Source of the DNA: Novosphingobium sp.
GTDB taxonomy: Bacteria > Pseudomonadota > Alphaproteobacteria > Sphingomonadales > Sphingomonadaceae
NCBI RefSeq assembly: GCF_039595395.1
Contig: NZ_JBCNLP010000001.1
Location: forward strand, 3,534,001 to 3,598,000
Length of the DNA: 64,000 nt
Reading direction: 5' to 3'
In this document: piece after piece, positions 17,401-25,577 of the stretch
Layout of the letters: every line of letters begins with the position of its first letter
Numbering within the stretch: position 1 is the first letter of the stretch
The notes under the pieces: generated by a model
The model's input: only the letters and a program-made list of their open reading frames with translations
What the model was told of the DNA's origin: nothing
Database searches by the model: none
Made by a program: the position numbers and the translations under genes

Positions 17401-20061
17401 ATCAATGGCAATGTCAATCTGGGCTATGCGACCTATGGCGTGAACAGTGTGTCGGGCATCTATGTCGCCAATGGCGGCACGCTCAACGGCAACCTGACCT
17501 TCGGCAACGGCAGCAACTATCTGGTCGAGACCGGCACACCCCTTGGCGTGACCGGCACGATCACCACCGGAAGCGGCATCAACTGGCTGGGCCATCAGCG
17601 CTCGGGCACGGCAACGGTGACGCTGGGGAGCACGCTGCCCACCGGCTTCTCGCAGGAGTTCACCGTTGCGGCGGGCGCCACATCGCAGGTGACGATCAAC
17701 GGCCCCTCGGGCACCACCAGCAACATCTTCGTCGGCGGTGACGGCACCATCGTCAATCGGCTGGCCACCACGGGCTTCGTTTCCGGCCTGAACGCGGGCA
17801 CCGTCAACTACACGCCCTATCTCAACACCGATCTGGCCAATTTCATCAACCAGGCCAACATCGGCAGCGCGAACCTGCGGACGACGGGCTTCACGAACAC
17901 GGCCACCATCGGTTCGGCCAGCCTGAGCAATGCGGCGGTGACCCTGAGCACGACCAAGGGCTTCACCTTCAGCAACAGCGGCACGATCCTCAACAGTGCG
18001 GGCGCGGCGGCGCTGTCGCTGACGGGCACCACCACCGCCAGCTCCACCATCGCCAACAGCGGCACCATCACCGGCGGGATGACCGCCGCCATCACCGCTG
18101 CCGCCGGAACCAGCGTGAGCATCACCAACAGCGGCACGATCACCGGCTCCACCGTGCCCACCTATGTCTACGACCCAACGGTCTCTCCTTTCTACCAGAT
18201 CGTCAACCTGACCACCGCCGTCAACGCCTCGGCCAGCGGCGCCCAGAGCCTGAGCCTGGCCAACAGCGGCACCATCACCGGCGACATCGCGCTGACCGGC
18301 ACCGATGTCACGCTGGTCAACACCGGGACCATCACCGGCAACATCACCACCGGCAGCGGCAATGACAACATCGCCATGAACGGTGTGTTCGCCGGAAGCG
18401 TCAATGGCGGCGCGGGCACCAACACGCTCTCGATCAACGGCGGCACGCAGGCCGCGCCGGTGGCCTTCACCTCGATCAGCAACATCGCCACGCTGGCCCA
18501 GACCGGCGGTTTCGCCACCGTGTCGGGCACGGGCACTTTCGGCAACGCCACGCTGACCGGCGGGCGGCTGGTGGGGCTGGCCGGATCGGTGCTGACCGCC
18601 GCCAGCTTCAATGTCGGCGCCAATGCGACCTTCGGCTCGGCAGGCACCGTGAACGGCAATGTCATCGTCAGCGGTACCCTTAGCCCCGGCGCCTCGCCCG
18701 GCACCATGACGGTGAACGGCAATGTGACGCTCAACAGCGGGTCGACCTCGCTCTTCGAGATCACTCCGACGGTCTCCGACAAGCTGATCGTCAACGGCAA
18801 GATGACCATCCTGTCGGGTAGCACGCTGCAGATCGCCAGCACCACGCCGATCAAGGTGGGCACCACGCTCGACCTCATCAGCGCCACGGGCGGGGTCAGC
18901 GGCACCTATGATACGGTGAGCGGCATCGCGGGCACGGCGCGCGTGCTGGCCAATGGCGATCTGGGCCTGCTGGTGCAATTCGCCAACCCTACCAACTATA
19001 CGCCGCAGGTTCGCAACGCCATCGCCTATGTCAACAGCGCCATGGCCGCTGGCAGCGCGCCGACCGCCCTGTTCCCCGCGCTGGGCGCTTTGCAGGATGG
19101 CAATGCCGCACCGATCGCCTCGGCCTTCGCCCGGTTGACTCCCGAACCCTATGCCGATGCGATGCAGATCGGCACAGAAACCGCTCTGTCGCTGGCAGGC
19201 AATGCCCGCCAGATCGGTGAGGGCGAGGTCGGCGGCCCGACGCATCTCTTCAGCTTCGGCCAGGCGCTGGGCAGCATGCGGCAATTCGCCAGCAATGAGG
19301 AGCAGGGCGTCAGCCATGCCACGGTCAACGGTTATGGCGCGCTGGGCGGGCTTGGCGTGGCCGGAACGGATTACGCCGTCTCGGCCTATGTCGGCTGGGT
19401 GGGTCAGGATCAGTCGATCGGCATGCTGGGCGCCTCGACACGGGCGCGGGGCGTGGTGGGCGGCGTGGCGGCCCGCTTTGGCGGCGTGACACGGATCACG
19501 CTTTCGGCCAGTTACGACAATGCCCATGCACTGACCCGCCGCTATGTCCCCGATGCGGGCACCATCTCGACCAGCTATGCGCTGCCCAGCTGGTCCTTCG
19601 ATGCTTCGCTCAGCCATGCCGTGCCGCTGGGCCAGGGCTGGCTGCTGCGTCCGCAGATCGGCACCACCTGGGTGATGACCAGCCACGACGCCATCACCGA
19701 GGCCAGCAGCCACCCCTTTGCGCTGACCATCGATGCCGCCGACCGGACTCAGGGTTTTGTGGATGCGGGGCTGGGTTTTGAAACCGCGCCCGATGCCAAG
19801 GGCCCCTGGCGGCGCTTCCTGACGCTGGGCATGCGCTATCGCGTGCAAGGCGACCAGACCACGGCGACGGCGGCCCTGGCGGGTTATACATCCGGCCTGA
19901 CGGCCTTGGGCGTGGGACGCAACCGGGTGGATGCCACCATGGCGGCAGGCGTGGAATACCGGCTGGCACCGGGCGCCAGCATCTTCCTCAATGCCTCGGG
20001 CGAGTTGGGCAAAGCTGGCAAGCGCGAAAGCGTCACGACTGGCGTGCGCTTCCGGCTGTAA
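14488..20061 (+). CDS. Very large autotransporter adhesin-like protein
   Basis: This is about 1857 aa. The GTG at 14488 follows CAGGGG; an adjacent TTG at 14485 is possible. A signal peptide ends at about residue 34 (PTYAWAQ). The passenger, roughly residues 35-1560, is a low-complexity Ser/Thr/Gly/Asn repeat with many copies of NSGTITG/NTGTI-like units, typical of a right-handed beta-helix. Residues of the NGNVTLNSGSTSLFEI and DLISATGGVSGTYD type mark the junction. The last about 280 residues form a type V beta-barrel (LFSFGQALGS onward) ending in the terminal aromatic VRFRL. The product should be exposed on the cell surface, in adhesion or biofilm. No protease or lipase motif is seen, so the function is unknown. 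Confidence 0.9.
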   Translation: MKNESHVRRSYRAACFSVHVSFIALAFPTYAWAQCSPDPTQAGTAVTCTGSDSNGIVITPSVSPLTVASGASVTNTGAPAIAVSIPATSAFNPRSASITVNGSVAGSGAAGISVQSGSLGSASYDYYGTTAAITLGASGSVSGTYGIAVAQTPGNTYGAAYVKLDNAGKISGTSGIALYSSGTSAAFSSIINRASGTIGAIQANAVIDNAGTIDGGSLSAIAPGAGSTIYYGGITNSGIITAAGSNSTIANYAAQISNSGTIKNTGSGGAIDGSSLSIVNLAGGTITASNSSVLGLNASSLSLTNAGTISNTGNGAVIDLRGSSLSVTNQAGGVIATSAGNTVISTSTALNLVNQGTITGNVIASWGSATYTANSTVDSTGGTINGNLTLGYGSDTLVATLRNGSLYTGITGTIDGGAGVNTVLLKTTADATLSAALTLPTNFSVLDLAPAAGTTLTLAQGYNPGSTINFDGAGTLDNQATINSSGQILTQLNSSSGGGTFLNEGAISSTFAGSAAAVSMVTGSINNTGSIAATNNAVTLSAGNNFANSGSITAGGTAASVYVGSSFSNSGTIRSTGGTGLSLMYSCTCGTGTNSGTISGAGVGLRFSGGTLVNTGTIASAGGTAAVLNSYSTIDNRAGGVISGGTDAITTSGGSTFNISVYNAGTINGNVNLASNSSFASFSGNTYVASAGGVLNGNLTLGSGDRLVTTLSGSGTSGYAGINGTVSASNSILRYDVTANASDTLSTHAGFSTLGYQVASGATLTLGTSGTWGSTVNLAGTGNVVLNGSVSTTNQAALTSTSVIQSGLTVPATALTITNNGTLAMTRSSSSALTGTVQLPSGYSGTTPVGSTFINNGTVSITDTTGIVSTNAAVNGSTVINNGLITGNGATAVMATVLTNTGTITSNGNTVLTSGSTLTNSGTITSTTGSAVTSVNYVGSGDALINQAGGTINGSGNAVQLIGGLVSNAGTINGNVNLGYATYGVNSVSGIYVANGGTLNGNLTFGNGSNYLVETGTPLGVTGTITTGSGINWLGHQRSGTATVTLGSTLPTGFSQEFTVAAGATSQVTINGPSGTTSNIFVGGDGTIVNRLATTGFVSGLNAGTVNYTPYLNTDLANFINQANIGSANLRTTGFTNTATIGSASLSNAAVTLSTTKGFTFSNSGTILNSAGAAALSLTGTTTASSTIANSGTITGGMTAAITAAAGTSVSITNSGTITGSTVPTYVYDPTVSPFYQIVNLTTAVNASASGAQSLSLANSGTITGDIALTGTDVTLVNTGTITGNITTGSGNDNIAMNGVFAGSVNGGAGTNTLSINGGTQAAPVAFTSISNIATLAQTGGFATVSGTGTFGNATLTGGRLVGLAGSVLTAASFNVGANATFGSAGTVNGNVIVSGTLSPGASPGTMTVNGNVTLNSGSTSLFEITPTVSDKLIVNGKMTILSGSTLQIASTTPIKVGTTLDLISATGGVSGTYDTVSGIAGTARVLANGDLGLLVQFANPTNYTPQVRNAIAYVNSAMAAGSAPTALFPALGALQDGNAAPIASAFARLTPEPYADAMQIGTETALSLAGNARQIGEGEVGGPTHLFSFGQALGSMRQFASNEEQGVSHATVNGYGALGGLGVAGTDYAVSAYVGWVGQDQSIGMLGASTRARGVVGGVAARFGGVTRITLSASYDNAHALTRRYVPDAGTISTSYALPSWSFDASLSHAVPLGQGWLLRPQIGTTWVMTSHDAITEASSHPFALTIDAADRTQGFVDAGLGFETAPDAKGPWRRFLTLGMRYRVQGDQTTATAALAGYTSGLTALGVGRNRVDATMAAGVEYRLAPGASIFLNASGELGKAGKRESVTTGVRFRL

Positions 20062-20081
20062 GCCGCATCGCGCGGCAGAGC

Positions 20082-20111
20082 GGGAATGGGAGGGCGCCAC
20101 CTTCCATTCCC
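20082..20111. terminator. Hairpin after the autotransporter gene
   Basis: GGGAATGG (20082-20089) pairs with CCATTCCC (20104-20111) 21 bp after the stop codon, with a GC-rich loop. There is no T-tract. It is a possible terminator or mRNA-stabilising hairpin. Confidence 0.4.
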
Positions 20112-20230
20112 CTCGGCCGCCCCGTGCGAAAACAGGCCATAACGCTGGCCGTGCTTTTCATGATCGGCCAAACACCTCCGGGCGGTGCAAACCGGGTGGC
20201 ATAAGCTTTTTGACGCCAGGGCAAGTCCTA

Positions 20231-20263
20231 AGCATCTTGCGACGCGCATTGCGGCAAGATGCT
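20231..20263. terminator. 10-bp inverted repeat 3' of tRNA-Arg
   Basis: AGCATCTTGC (20231-20240) pairs exactly with GCAAGATGCT (20254-20263) across a 13-base loop. It lies 11 bp past the encoded CCA of the leftward tRNA gene. A role as the tRNA transcript terminator or trailer processing signal is the simplest reading. Confidence 0.5.
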
Positions 20264-20273
20264 GGACGTGAGG

Positions 20274-20350
20274 TGGTGCGCCCAGCAGGATTCGAACCTG
20301 CGGCCCCAAGCTTAGAAGGCTCGTGCTCTATCCAACTGAGCTATGGGCGC
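20274..20350 (-). tRNA. tRNA-Arg (anticodon TCT)
   Basis: On the minus strand the acceptor arm GCGCCCA pairs with TGGGCGC. The D-arm is GCTC...GAGC, and the anticodon arm CGAGC-CTTCTAA-GCTTG gives anticodon TCT. The T-arm is GCAGG-TTCGAAT-CCTGC, the discriminator base is A, and CCA is encoded in the genome. It decodes AGA, a rare codon in this high-GC genome. Confidence 0.96.
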
Positions 20351-20472
20351 ACACCAGACCGGATGAAGCATCCGGCTCGCCCCTCCCATAGCCATGTCTT
20401 GCCCCCCGCGCAAAGGTGGTTACTGTGGTTTTTCACCACCATCACCCCAATTGCCCCTTGCCGGAGCCCCGC

Positions 20473-21216
20473 ATGACCGACCAGACCCACCTCCACACCG
20501 TCGAGGCGAGCGATCTGACTCACAAACCCATGCGCTATTTCGACTTCGTGATGGCAGCCTTTGTCGCCATCCTGCTGCTCTCCAACGTGCTGGGCGCGGG
20601 CAAGGTGGCCAAGGTCGACCTGCCGCTGATCGGCGACTGGCCCTTTGGCGCGGGCATCCTGTTCTTCCCGCTGGGCTATCTCATCGGCGACATCCTGACC
20701 GAGGTCTATGGCTACGCCCGCGCGCGCCGCTGCGTGTGGGTGGGCTTTGTCGCGCTGCTGTTCATGGCGTTCATGTCATGGGTGGTCGTCACCCTGCCCC
20801 CTGCCCCCGACTGGACCGGGCAATCGGCCTATGACGCCGTGTTCGGGCAAGTGCCGCGCATCGTCTTTGCCAGCGTTTGCGCCTTCTGGTTCGGGGAGTT
20901 CGCCAACAGCTTTGTCCTCGCCCGCATGAAGGTCTGGACCAAGGGCGAGAAGCTGTGGACGCGCACCATCGGCTCGACGGTGGTGGGCCAGGCGGTGGAC
21001 AGTCTGGTGTTCTACCCGCTGGCGTTTTTGGGAGCCTCGGGCTGGACGCCCGCGCTGGTGGTGAAGGTGCTGGTGACGAACTGGGCGCTGAAAGTGAGCT
21101 GGGAAGTAATCCTGACGCCGGTGACCTATTTCGTCGTGGGCTTCCTGAAACGCGCCGAGGGCGTGGACGTGTTCGATACACACACCAATTTCACGCCGTT
21201 CAGCGCGAAGGTTTAA
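20473..21216 (+). CDS. yhhQ: Queuosine precursor transporter (YhhQ/DUF165 family)
   Basis: This 247-aa inner-membrane protein has about six hydrophobic segments. The family's conserved residues are visible: FFPLGYLIGDILTEVYGY, the FWFGEFANSFVLA helix, and RTIGSTVVGQAVDSLVFY. Known members import queuine-type precursors (preQ0/preQ1) for queuosine modification of tRNAs. The ATG at 20473 has GGAG six bases upstream; the longer frame from 20416 has no such support. It is a single gene between tRNA-Arg and a repeat element that begins 20 bp after the stop. Confidence 0.92.
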   Translation: MTDQTHLHTVEASDLTHKPMRYFDFVMAAFVAILLLSNVLGAGKVAKVDLPLIGDWPFGAGILFFPLGYLIGDILTEVYGYARARRCVWVGFVALLFMAFMSWVVVTLPPAPDWTGQSAYDAVFGQVPRIVFASVCAFWFGEFANSFVLARMKVWTKGEKLWTRTIGSTVVGQAVDSLVFYPLAFLGASGWTPALVVKVLVTNWALKVSWEVILTPVTYFVVGFLKRAEGVDVFDTHTNFTPFSAKV

Positions 21217-21236
21217 GAAGGTTTTGAAGGGAATAA

Positions 21237-21424
21237 GCAGGGGGCGTTACGCCCCCTGCACCCCCATTACGTCTCCCGGCGAAAGGACGGTGACTGGACG
21301 AAACCAGGCGCCCAACCTCTCCGCCCCGCAGGGAACAAGGCCTGCGGCGCTGCGCCGTTACGCAAGGCCGAACCCTTGGCGCTATGTAGACATTAATGGG
21401 AGCGCGAGGGGGTAACCCCCTCGC
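21237..21424. repeat. Composite intergenic repeat, family 1, copy A
   Basis: The left hairpin has GCAGGGGGCG / CGCCCCCTGC arms with a TTA loop (21237-21259). The right hairpin has GCGAGGGGG / CCCCCTCGC arms with a TAA loop (21404-21424). Inside the hairpins the two ends are related inverted sequences (CATTACGTCTCC and, on the other strand, CATTAATGTCTAC). The element lies between the convergent 3' ends of yhhQ and the PspC gene, and a pyrimidine-rich ATTTCCCTTTT follows the right hairpin, so it may also terminate both transcripts. Confidence 0.8.
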
Positions 21425-21446
21425 ATTTCCCTTTTCTTGAAACAAC

Positions 21447-21638
21447 TTAATCCGCGATCAAAGCCGCCACCAGATAGATCAGCACCGGCGCGCCAACCCC
21501 CAGAAAAGTGGCCAAAACAAACGCGATCCGCACCAGCGTCACATCGAGATCGAAATACTCCGAAAGCCCCGAACAGACACCCAGCAGCTTGCGGTTGGAA
21601 CGGCTGAGAGCGAAGGATTTGCGCTGCGGAAGAGCCAT
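21447..21638 (-). CDS. Small PspC-domain membrane protein
   Basis: This 63-aa protein is essentially one PspC domain: RKLLGVCSGLSEYFDLDVTLVRIAFVLAT followed by a hydrophobic helix, GVGAPVLIYLVAALIA. The start at 21638 has AAAGGGG eight bases upstream. Family members are membrane-anchored stress proteins related to the phage-shock regulator PspC. No other psp gene is near, so its role here is not known. It ends 22 bp from repeat copy A. Confidence 0.85.
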   Translation of the reverse strand: MALPQRKSFALSRSNRKLLGVCSGLSEYFDLDVTLVRIAFVLATFLGVGAPVLIYLVAALIAD

Positions 21639-21835
21639 GATGATACCCCTTTAACAATGTCTGGAGCCTGGCGAACCATTCCGCCCGGCGATGCAACCAC
21701 CATCGCAACACCCGTGCCAAACGCCGAAAACCGCGCAAATCCGTCACCGAGCCCCAAACCTCACCGCGCATTTCCCCAAAGTTTGGCAAAAATTCCACCA
21801 TAGCGCCCGCCCGCCAACCCCGTTACAGCCCGCCC

Positions 21836-22936
21836 ATGCTTGACCGCATCCGCCTCGCCTGGTTCCGCAACCACCGCAACACCGCGCTCAGCGGCGCGCG
21901 GGCGTTCAACCTGCTGCTGGGAGAGAACGGCGCGGGCAAGACCAACGTGCTCGAAGCGATCAGCCTTTTCGCGCCGGGCCGGGGCCTGCGCCGCGCCGCT
22001 TTGCCCGACATGGCGGGGCAAGGCGGAGACGGCTCCTTCGCGGTCGCCGCCGATCTTGTGCTGCCCGGTGGAGAGCCCTTACGCATCGGCACCGGCACCA
22101 GCCCCGACAAGCCGGGCCGCCGCATCCTGCGCGTCAACGGCGCGGACACGCCCGCCGTCGCGCTGGGCGAGCATCTCTCGATCTTCTGGCTGACGCCGGC
22201 GATGGACCGCCTCTTCACCGACAGCCCCTCGGCCCGCCGCCGCTTCCTCGACCGCATGGTGCTGGCGGTGGAACCGGCGCATGCCCGCGCCTCCTCGCAC
22301 CTCGAACGCGCGCTCACCGAGCGCAACCGCCTGCTATCCCTGCCCGCCACGCCCGACCGCCAGTGGCTCGACGCCATCGAGGCGCAACTGGCCGAGGCCG
22401 GCGCCGCCGTCGCGCAAGCCCGCGCCCGCCTGATCGAGCGCCTGAACGACATCCTCGCCCGCCTGCCCGACGCGCCCTTCGCCCGCCCCATCCTTGCCCA
22501 CGCCCCCGGCGGCCCGCTGGAGCGCGACGATCTGGCCGCCGCGCTGGCCGCCTCGCGCCCGCGTGACCGCGCCGCCGGGCGCACGCTGACCGGCCCCCAC
22601 CGCGACGACATGCTGGTGACCATGGCCGCCAAGAACCAGCCCGCCGCCGATTGCTCGACCGGCGAGCAGAAGGCCATGCTGATCGCGATCACGCTGGCGC
22701 ATTGCGAATTGTCGGGTGCGGCGGTGTCCGGCCTGCCAAGGTTGCTGCTGCTGGATGAGGTGGCGGCGCATCTCGATCCCGTCAGGCGCGGGGCCCTGTT
22801 CGAGCGGCTGGCGGCGAATGGCGCTCAGGTCTGGATGACCGGAACCGAGCCGGAGCCGTTTGAGGGGTTGTCGGAACCTGCGGTCTGGCAGATTGCCGAA
22901 GGGGGTCTTCAAGGGGAGGAAGAAGGGAAATCTTGA
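21836..22936 (+). CDS. recF: DNA replication and repair protein RecF
   Basis: This 366-aa SMC-like ATPase helps load RecA at single-strand gaps. Walker A is GENGAGKT (29-36), the ABC signature is around STGEQKAMLIAI, and Walker B is LLLLDEVAAHLD. DSPSARRRFLDRMV is also characteristic of RecF. The ATG at 21836 begins MLDRIRLAWFRNH, as expected for the family. The last codons (EEEGKS and the stop) lie in sequence shared with the ends of intergenic repeat copies, and the TGA at 22934-22936 falls inside the left hairpin of copy B. The C-terminal tail therefore appears to be repeat-derived. Confidence 0.95.
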   Translation: MLDRIRLAWFRNHRNTALSGARAFNLLLGENGAGKTNVLEAISLFAPGRGLRRAALPDMAGQGGDGSFAVAADLVLPGGEPLRIGTGTSPDKPGRRILRVNGADTPAVALGEHLSIFWLTPAMDRLFTDSPSARRRFLDRMVLAVEPAHARASSHLERALTERNRLLSLPATPDRQWLDAIEAQLAEAGAAVAQARARLIERLNDILARLPDAPFARPILAHAPGGPLERDDLAAALAASRPRDRAAGRTLTGPHRDDMLVTMAAKNQPAADCSTGEQKAMLIAITLAHCELSGAAVSGLPRLLLLDEVAAHLDPVRRGALFERLAANGAQVWMTGTEPEPFEGLSEPAVWQIAEGGLQGEEEGKS

Positions 22937-23159
22937 GGGCCTTAGGCCCTCAAACTCCCGTTACGTCTCCCGGTGCAAGGGCAGTGGTGCCCGATCCTTG
23001 CGCGCGACCTCTCCACCTGCGCACCAGAAAGCGCCGCAGGCACTAGCCCCGGCGCTTTATGTATGTTTGAAGCCTGCGGCGCGGCAAACCCAGCGCCAAG
23101 ACCGAACCCTTGGCGCAACACCGACAAAAAATCGGAGCGCGAGGGGGTCCCCCCCTCGC
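22933..23159. repeat. Composite intergenic repeat, family 1, copy B
   Basis: The left hairpin is TTGAGGGCC / GGCCCTCAA (22933-22953), overlapping the recF stop. The right hairpin is GCGAGGGGG / CCCCCTCGC with a TCC loop (23139-23159). The left end (GGGAAATCTTGAGGGCC, then ACTCCCGTTACGTCT) matches the right end of copy C in inverted orientation. The interior carries GCAAGGGCAGTGG and GCCGCAGGC-type segments shared with other copies. The element lies between the convergent recF and mannose-6-phosphate isomerase genes. Confidence 0.8.
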
Positions 23160-23182
23160 ACCTTCCCTTTATCCCTTGAAAA

Positions 23183-24058
23183 TCAAACCGGCTGCATCAC
23201 CAGCGCCAGCCCGTCATCGACAAAGCTGGCACGCCCCAGCCCCATGGCCAGCGCGCAACCACCCGGCGCGATCACCTCGCCTCCGACATGCACATCGCCC
23301 TTCAGCGGCGCGACCAGCACCGGCTTGTCGCCATAGCGCGCTGCCAGATCCGCGCTGGGCACGCCCTCAACCCGGTCCAGCCGGAAATAGGGCCCGTCGA
23401 CCAGTTCCACCGTGCCATGCTCGCCAAGGTGTTTGTGCCAGCGCGACAGGTCGTAAACCTCGCCCAGCGACACGGCGATGCCATCGTCGAGATGCAGCTC
23501 GCGCGGGCGGCCATAGTCATAGAGGCGATAGGTGATGTCGCTGTTCTGCTGCACTTCCACCACGGTCACGCCCGCACCGATGGCATGGACGGTGTTGGCG
23601 GGGATGTAGAAGAAATCGCCGGCCTTCACCTCGTGCCAGACCAGCATGTCCTCGATGCTGCCGTCCAGCGCGGCGGCGCGCATCGCTTCGTGGCTGATCG
23701 GCTCACGGAAACCGATGCCCAGCTTGCCGTGCGGCTCGGCGGCCAGCACGAACCAGCATTCTTCCTTGCCCTGCTTGCCCAAACCTTTGGCCAGCGTCTG
23801 CTCGTCGCTGGGGTGGACCTGCACCGAGAGCTTGTCGCTGGTGAAGATGTATTTCACCAGCAGTTCGGGCAGGGCGGCAGGCGGCTCGAACCACAGTTCG
23901 CCGATCTGGCGGCCATCGGGCGCGGTGAAGGGCGGCGGCAGATCGGTCCGCCCCCAGGGCTTGTCGACCAGCTTGACGGGCAGTTCGCCCTGAAGTGCCA
24001 CGATGCTCACCGGTCGTTCTCCATTAAATTCTGTCGGTTCACTGATTGGCCGCGCCAT
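23183..24058 (-). CDS. manA: Mannose-6-phosphate isomerase, class I type
   Basis: This 291-aa cupin-type phosphomannose isomerase interconverts fructose-6-P and mannose-6-P with zinc. Family motifs are KPWGRTDLP, LSVQVHPSDEQT (the metal-binding Gln/His), EECWFVLAA, FFYIPANTVHAIGAG and EVQQNSDITYRLYDYGR. It overlaps the upstream mannose-1-phosphate guanylyltransferase by 20 bases, so the pair forms an operon that supplies GDP-mannose for surface polysaccharide. The assigned ATG at 24058 fits this overlap; a later GTG start cannot be excluded. Confidence 0.9.
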   Translation of the reverse strand: MARPISEPTEFNGERPVSIVALQGELPVKLVDKPWGRTDLPPPFTAPDGRQIGELWFEPPAALPELLVKYIFTSDKLSVQVHPSDEQTLAKGLGKQGKEECWFVLAAEPHGKLGIGFREPISHEAMRAAALDGSIEDMLVWHEVKAGDFFYIPANTVHAIGAGVTVVEVQQNSDITYRLYDYGRPRELHLDDGIAVSLGEVYDLSRWHKHLGEHGTVELVDGPYFRLDRVEGVPSADLAARYGDKPVLVAPLKGDVHVGGEVIAPGGCALAMGLGRASFVDDGLALVMQPV

Positions 24059-25073
24059 GCAGCTTGCCGACCTTCTGCACGCCCGCCACCGAGGTGATCA
24101 TCACATCGGGGCCGTCGACCACGACGATGGCATCCTCCAGCCCGATCACCGAGACATGCGCGCCGTCGCTCTCAACCAGAACGTTGCGGCACCCCACCAG
24201 TTCCGCCTTGCCGATGACGCTGTTGCCTGCGGCGTCGCGATCACGCGCTTCCCACAGGGCGTGCCAGTTGCCGATGTCGCTCCACGCCATGGCGGCGGGC
24301 ACGACGGCGGAGCGCTGGGTCTTTTCCATCACCGCATAGTCGATCGATTCGCTGGGCACGGCGGCAAAGAGGTCGGCATGGGGGTGAAAGCGGTGGCCAT
24401 CCTCATGGCCCTGCGCCACGGCTTCGCGCACGGCGGCGGCGATGTCGGGGCGATGGGCTTCCAGCTCGCGCAGATAGTCGCCCGCGCGGAAGGCGAAGAT
24501 GCCGCCGTTCCAACTGTAGGTGCCTTCGCTCAGGAACTGCATGGCGCGTTCCAGATCGGGCTTTTCGACGAAACGGTCGACCTTGTAGCCGCCCGAGCCG
24601 ACGATTTCCTCACCCTGCTTCACATAGCCAAAGCCGGTTTCCGGCGCGGTGGCGGCGATGCCAAAGGCCACCAGCCAGCCCTGCTGCGCCAGCGCCTCGG
24701 CCCGGCGCGCGGCTTCGACGAAGGCTTCGGGATTGCCGATATGGTGATCGCTGGGGCACACCAGCATCACGGCGTCCTCAGGCAGGCGCAGCGCGGCCAG
24801 CGCGATGGCGGCAGCGGTGTTGCGCGCGGAAGGCTCCACCACCACGCCGGCGTCCGGCGCGAGGGCAAGCTGGCTCTCGACATGGCCCAGATGCGCCTTG
24901 CCGGTCACGATGATCGGAGCCGCGAAGATGCCGCGATCGGCGGCGCGGTGCAGCGCTGCCTCGAACAGCGTGCGGTCGCCCACCAGCGGCAGGAAAGGCT
25001 TGGGCTTGGCAGCCCGGCTGCGCGGCCACAGGCGTGTCCCGCTTCCTCCGCACAGAACCACTGGGGTAATCAT
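24039..25073 (-). CDS. manC: Mannose-1-phosphate guanylyltransferase
   Basis: This 344-aa nucleotidyltransferase makes GDP-mannose from mannose-1-P and GTP. The nucleotide-binding signature GGSGTRLWPRSRAAKPKPFL is at about residues 9-28. CPSDHHI holds a metal-binding Asp, and GFGYVKQGEE, FVEKPD and NWHALWEA are conserved further on. The ATG at 25073 is preferred to a TTG at 25079; GAGGAG lies ten bases upstream. It lacks the fused C-terminal isomerase domain of bifunctional enzymes, and that function is provided by the overlapping downstream gene. Confidence 0.92.
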   Translation of the reverse strand: MITPVVLCGGSGTRLWPRSRAAKPKPFLPLVGDRTLFEAALHRAADRGIFAAPIIVTGKAHLGHVESQLALAPDAGVVVEPSARNTAAAIALAALRLPEDAVMLVCPSDHHIGNPEAFVEAARRAEALAQQGWLVAFGIAATAPETGFGYVKQGEEIVGSGGYKVDRFVEKPDLERAMQFLSEGTYSWNGGIFAFRAGDYLRELEAHRPDIAAAVREAVAQGHEDGHRFHPHADLFAAVPSESIDYAVMEKTQRSAVVPAAMAWSDIGNWHALWEARDRDAAGNSVIGKAELVGCRNVLVESDGAHVSVIGLEDAIVVVDGPDVMITSVAGVQKVGKLHGAANQ

Positions 25074-25577
25074 CGTCAAAATGCTCCTCGGTGAGGTTCA
25101 CGATCAGGCGCGGCCTGCATCGGACCATCCATTCTGGTCCACGCAACCACACTTAACACGGCTCATTCGCTCTTGCAGCAAAGTTTCGCGTCCTCCGCAA
25201 GGTCCAGAGGGATGAAATTCGGGGAGTTTTTGTTCCAAATAGGCGCCTTCAAACGAAAGATTTGCTGCGACGCACCCGCCCGGATTCGCGGTTTTTCGCC
25301 GCCAACGCCTCCGTGATACCCCTTATGCCTCGCTTCGTCACACCTCCGGAACGGATCAGACCATCCGCCATTGACGGCGCCGATGTGCCCCTGCACACAA
25401 AGTGCCCCCCGCTTTTTCAATGGCGCTGCACTCATCTTGCTGCAGCGCGACACGAGACGCATAAAAAAATCTGTCCCGCAAACAGACGGGCACCATCGAG
25501 GCTACACAATTGTCGGCATGTCGAATGTGTGCGATGCAGCGATTGTCTTCACCCGTTCGTGGCGGATCAACAGCAGC
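25074..25577. other. Intergenic region between manC and the GT2 gene
   Basis: About 500 bp between divergent genes, somewhat lower in GC than its neighbours and without a convincing gene. One hairpin, GCGCTGCA (25423-25430) with TGCAGCGC (25441-25448), is visible. Promoters for both flanking genes are presumably here, but no clear -35/-10 pair is claimed. A leftward 99-codon frame in it lacks family resemblance and a ribosome site. Confidence 0.4.

Noticed and set aside
14900..18400. Regularly recurring short sequence that might suggest a CRISPR array or tandem repeat
   Set aside because: The repeats are in frame and encode the NSGTITG-like beta-helix units; spacing and sequence are irregular and there are no cas genes.
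16621..20100. 1159-codon open frame antisense to the autotransporter
   Set aside because: High-GC codon bias leaves the opposite strand open. Composition is Arg/Gly/His-rich with no family, while the plus-strand product has a complete signal peptide and barrel.
25163..25462. 99-codon minus-strand frame upstream of manC
   Set aside because: No ribosome site, no family and non-coding-like composition.
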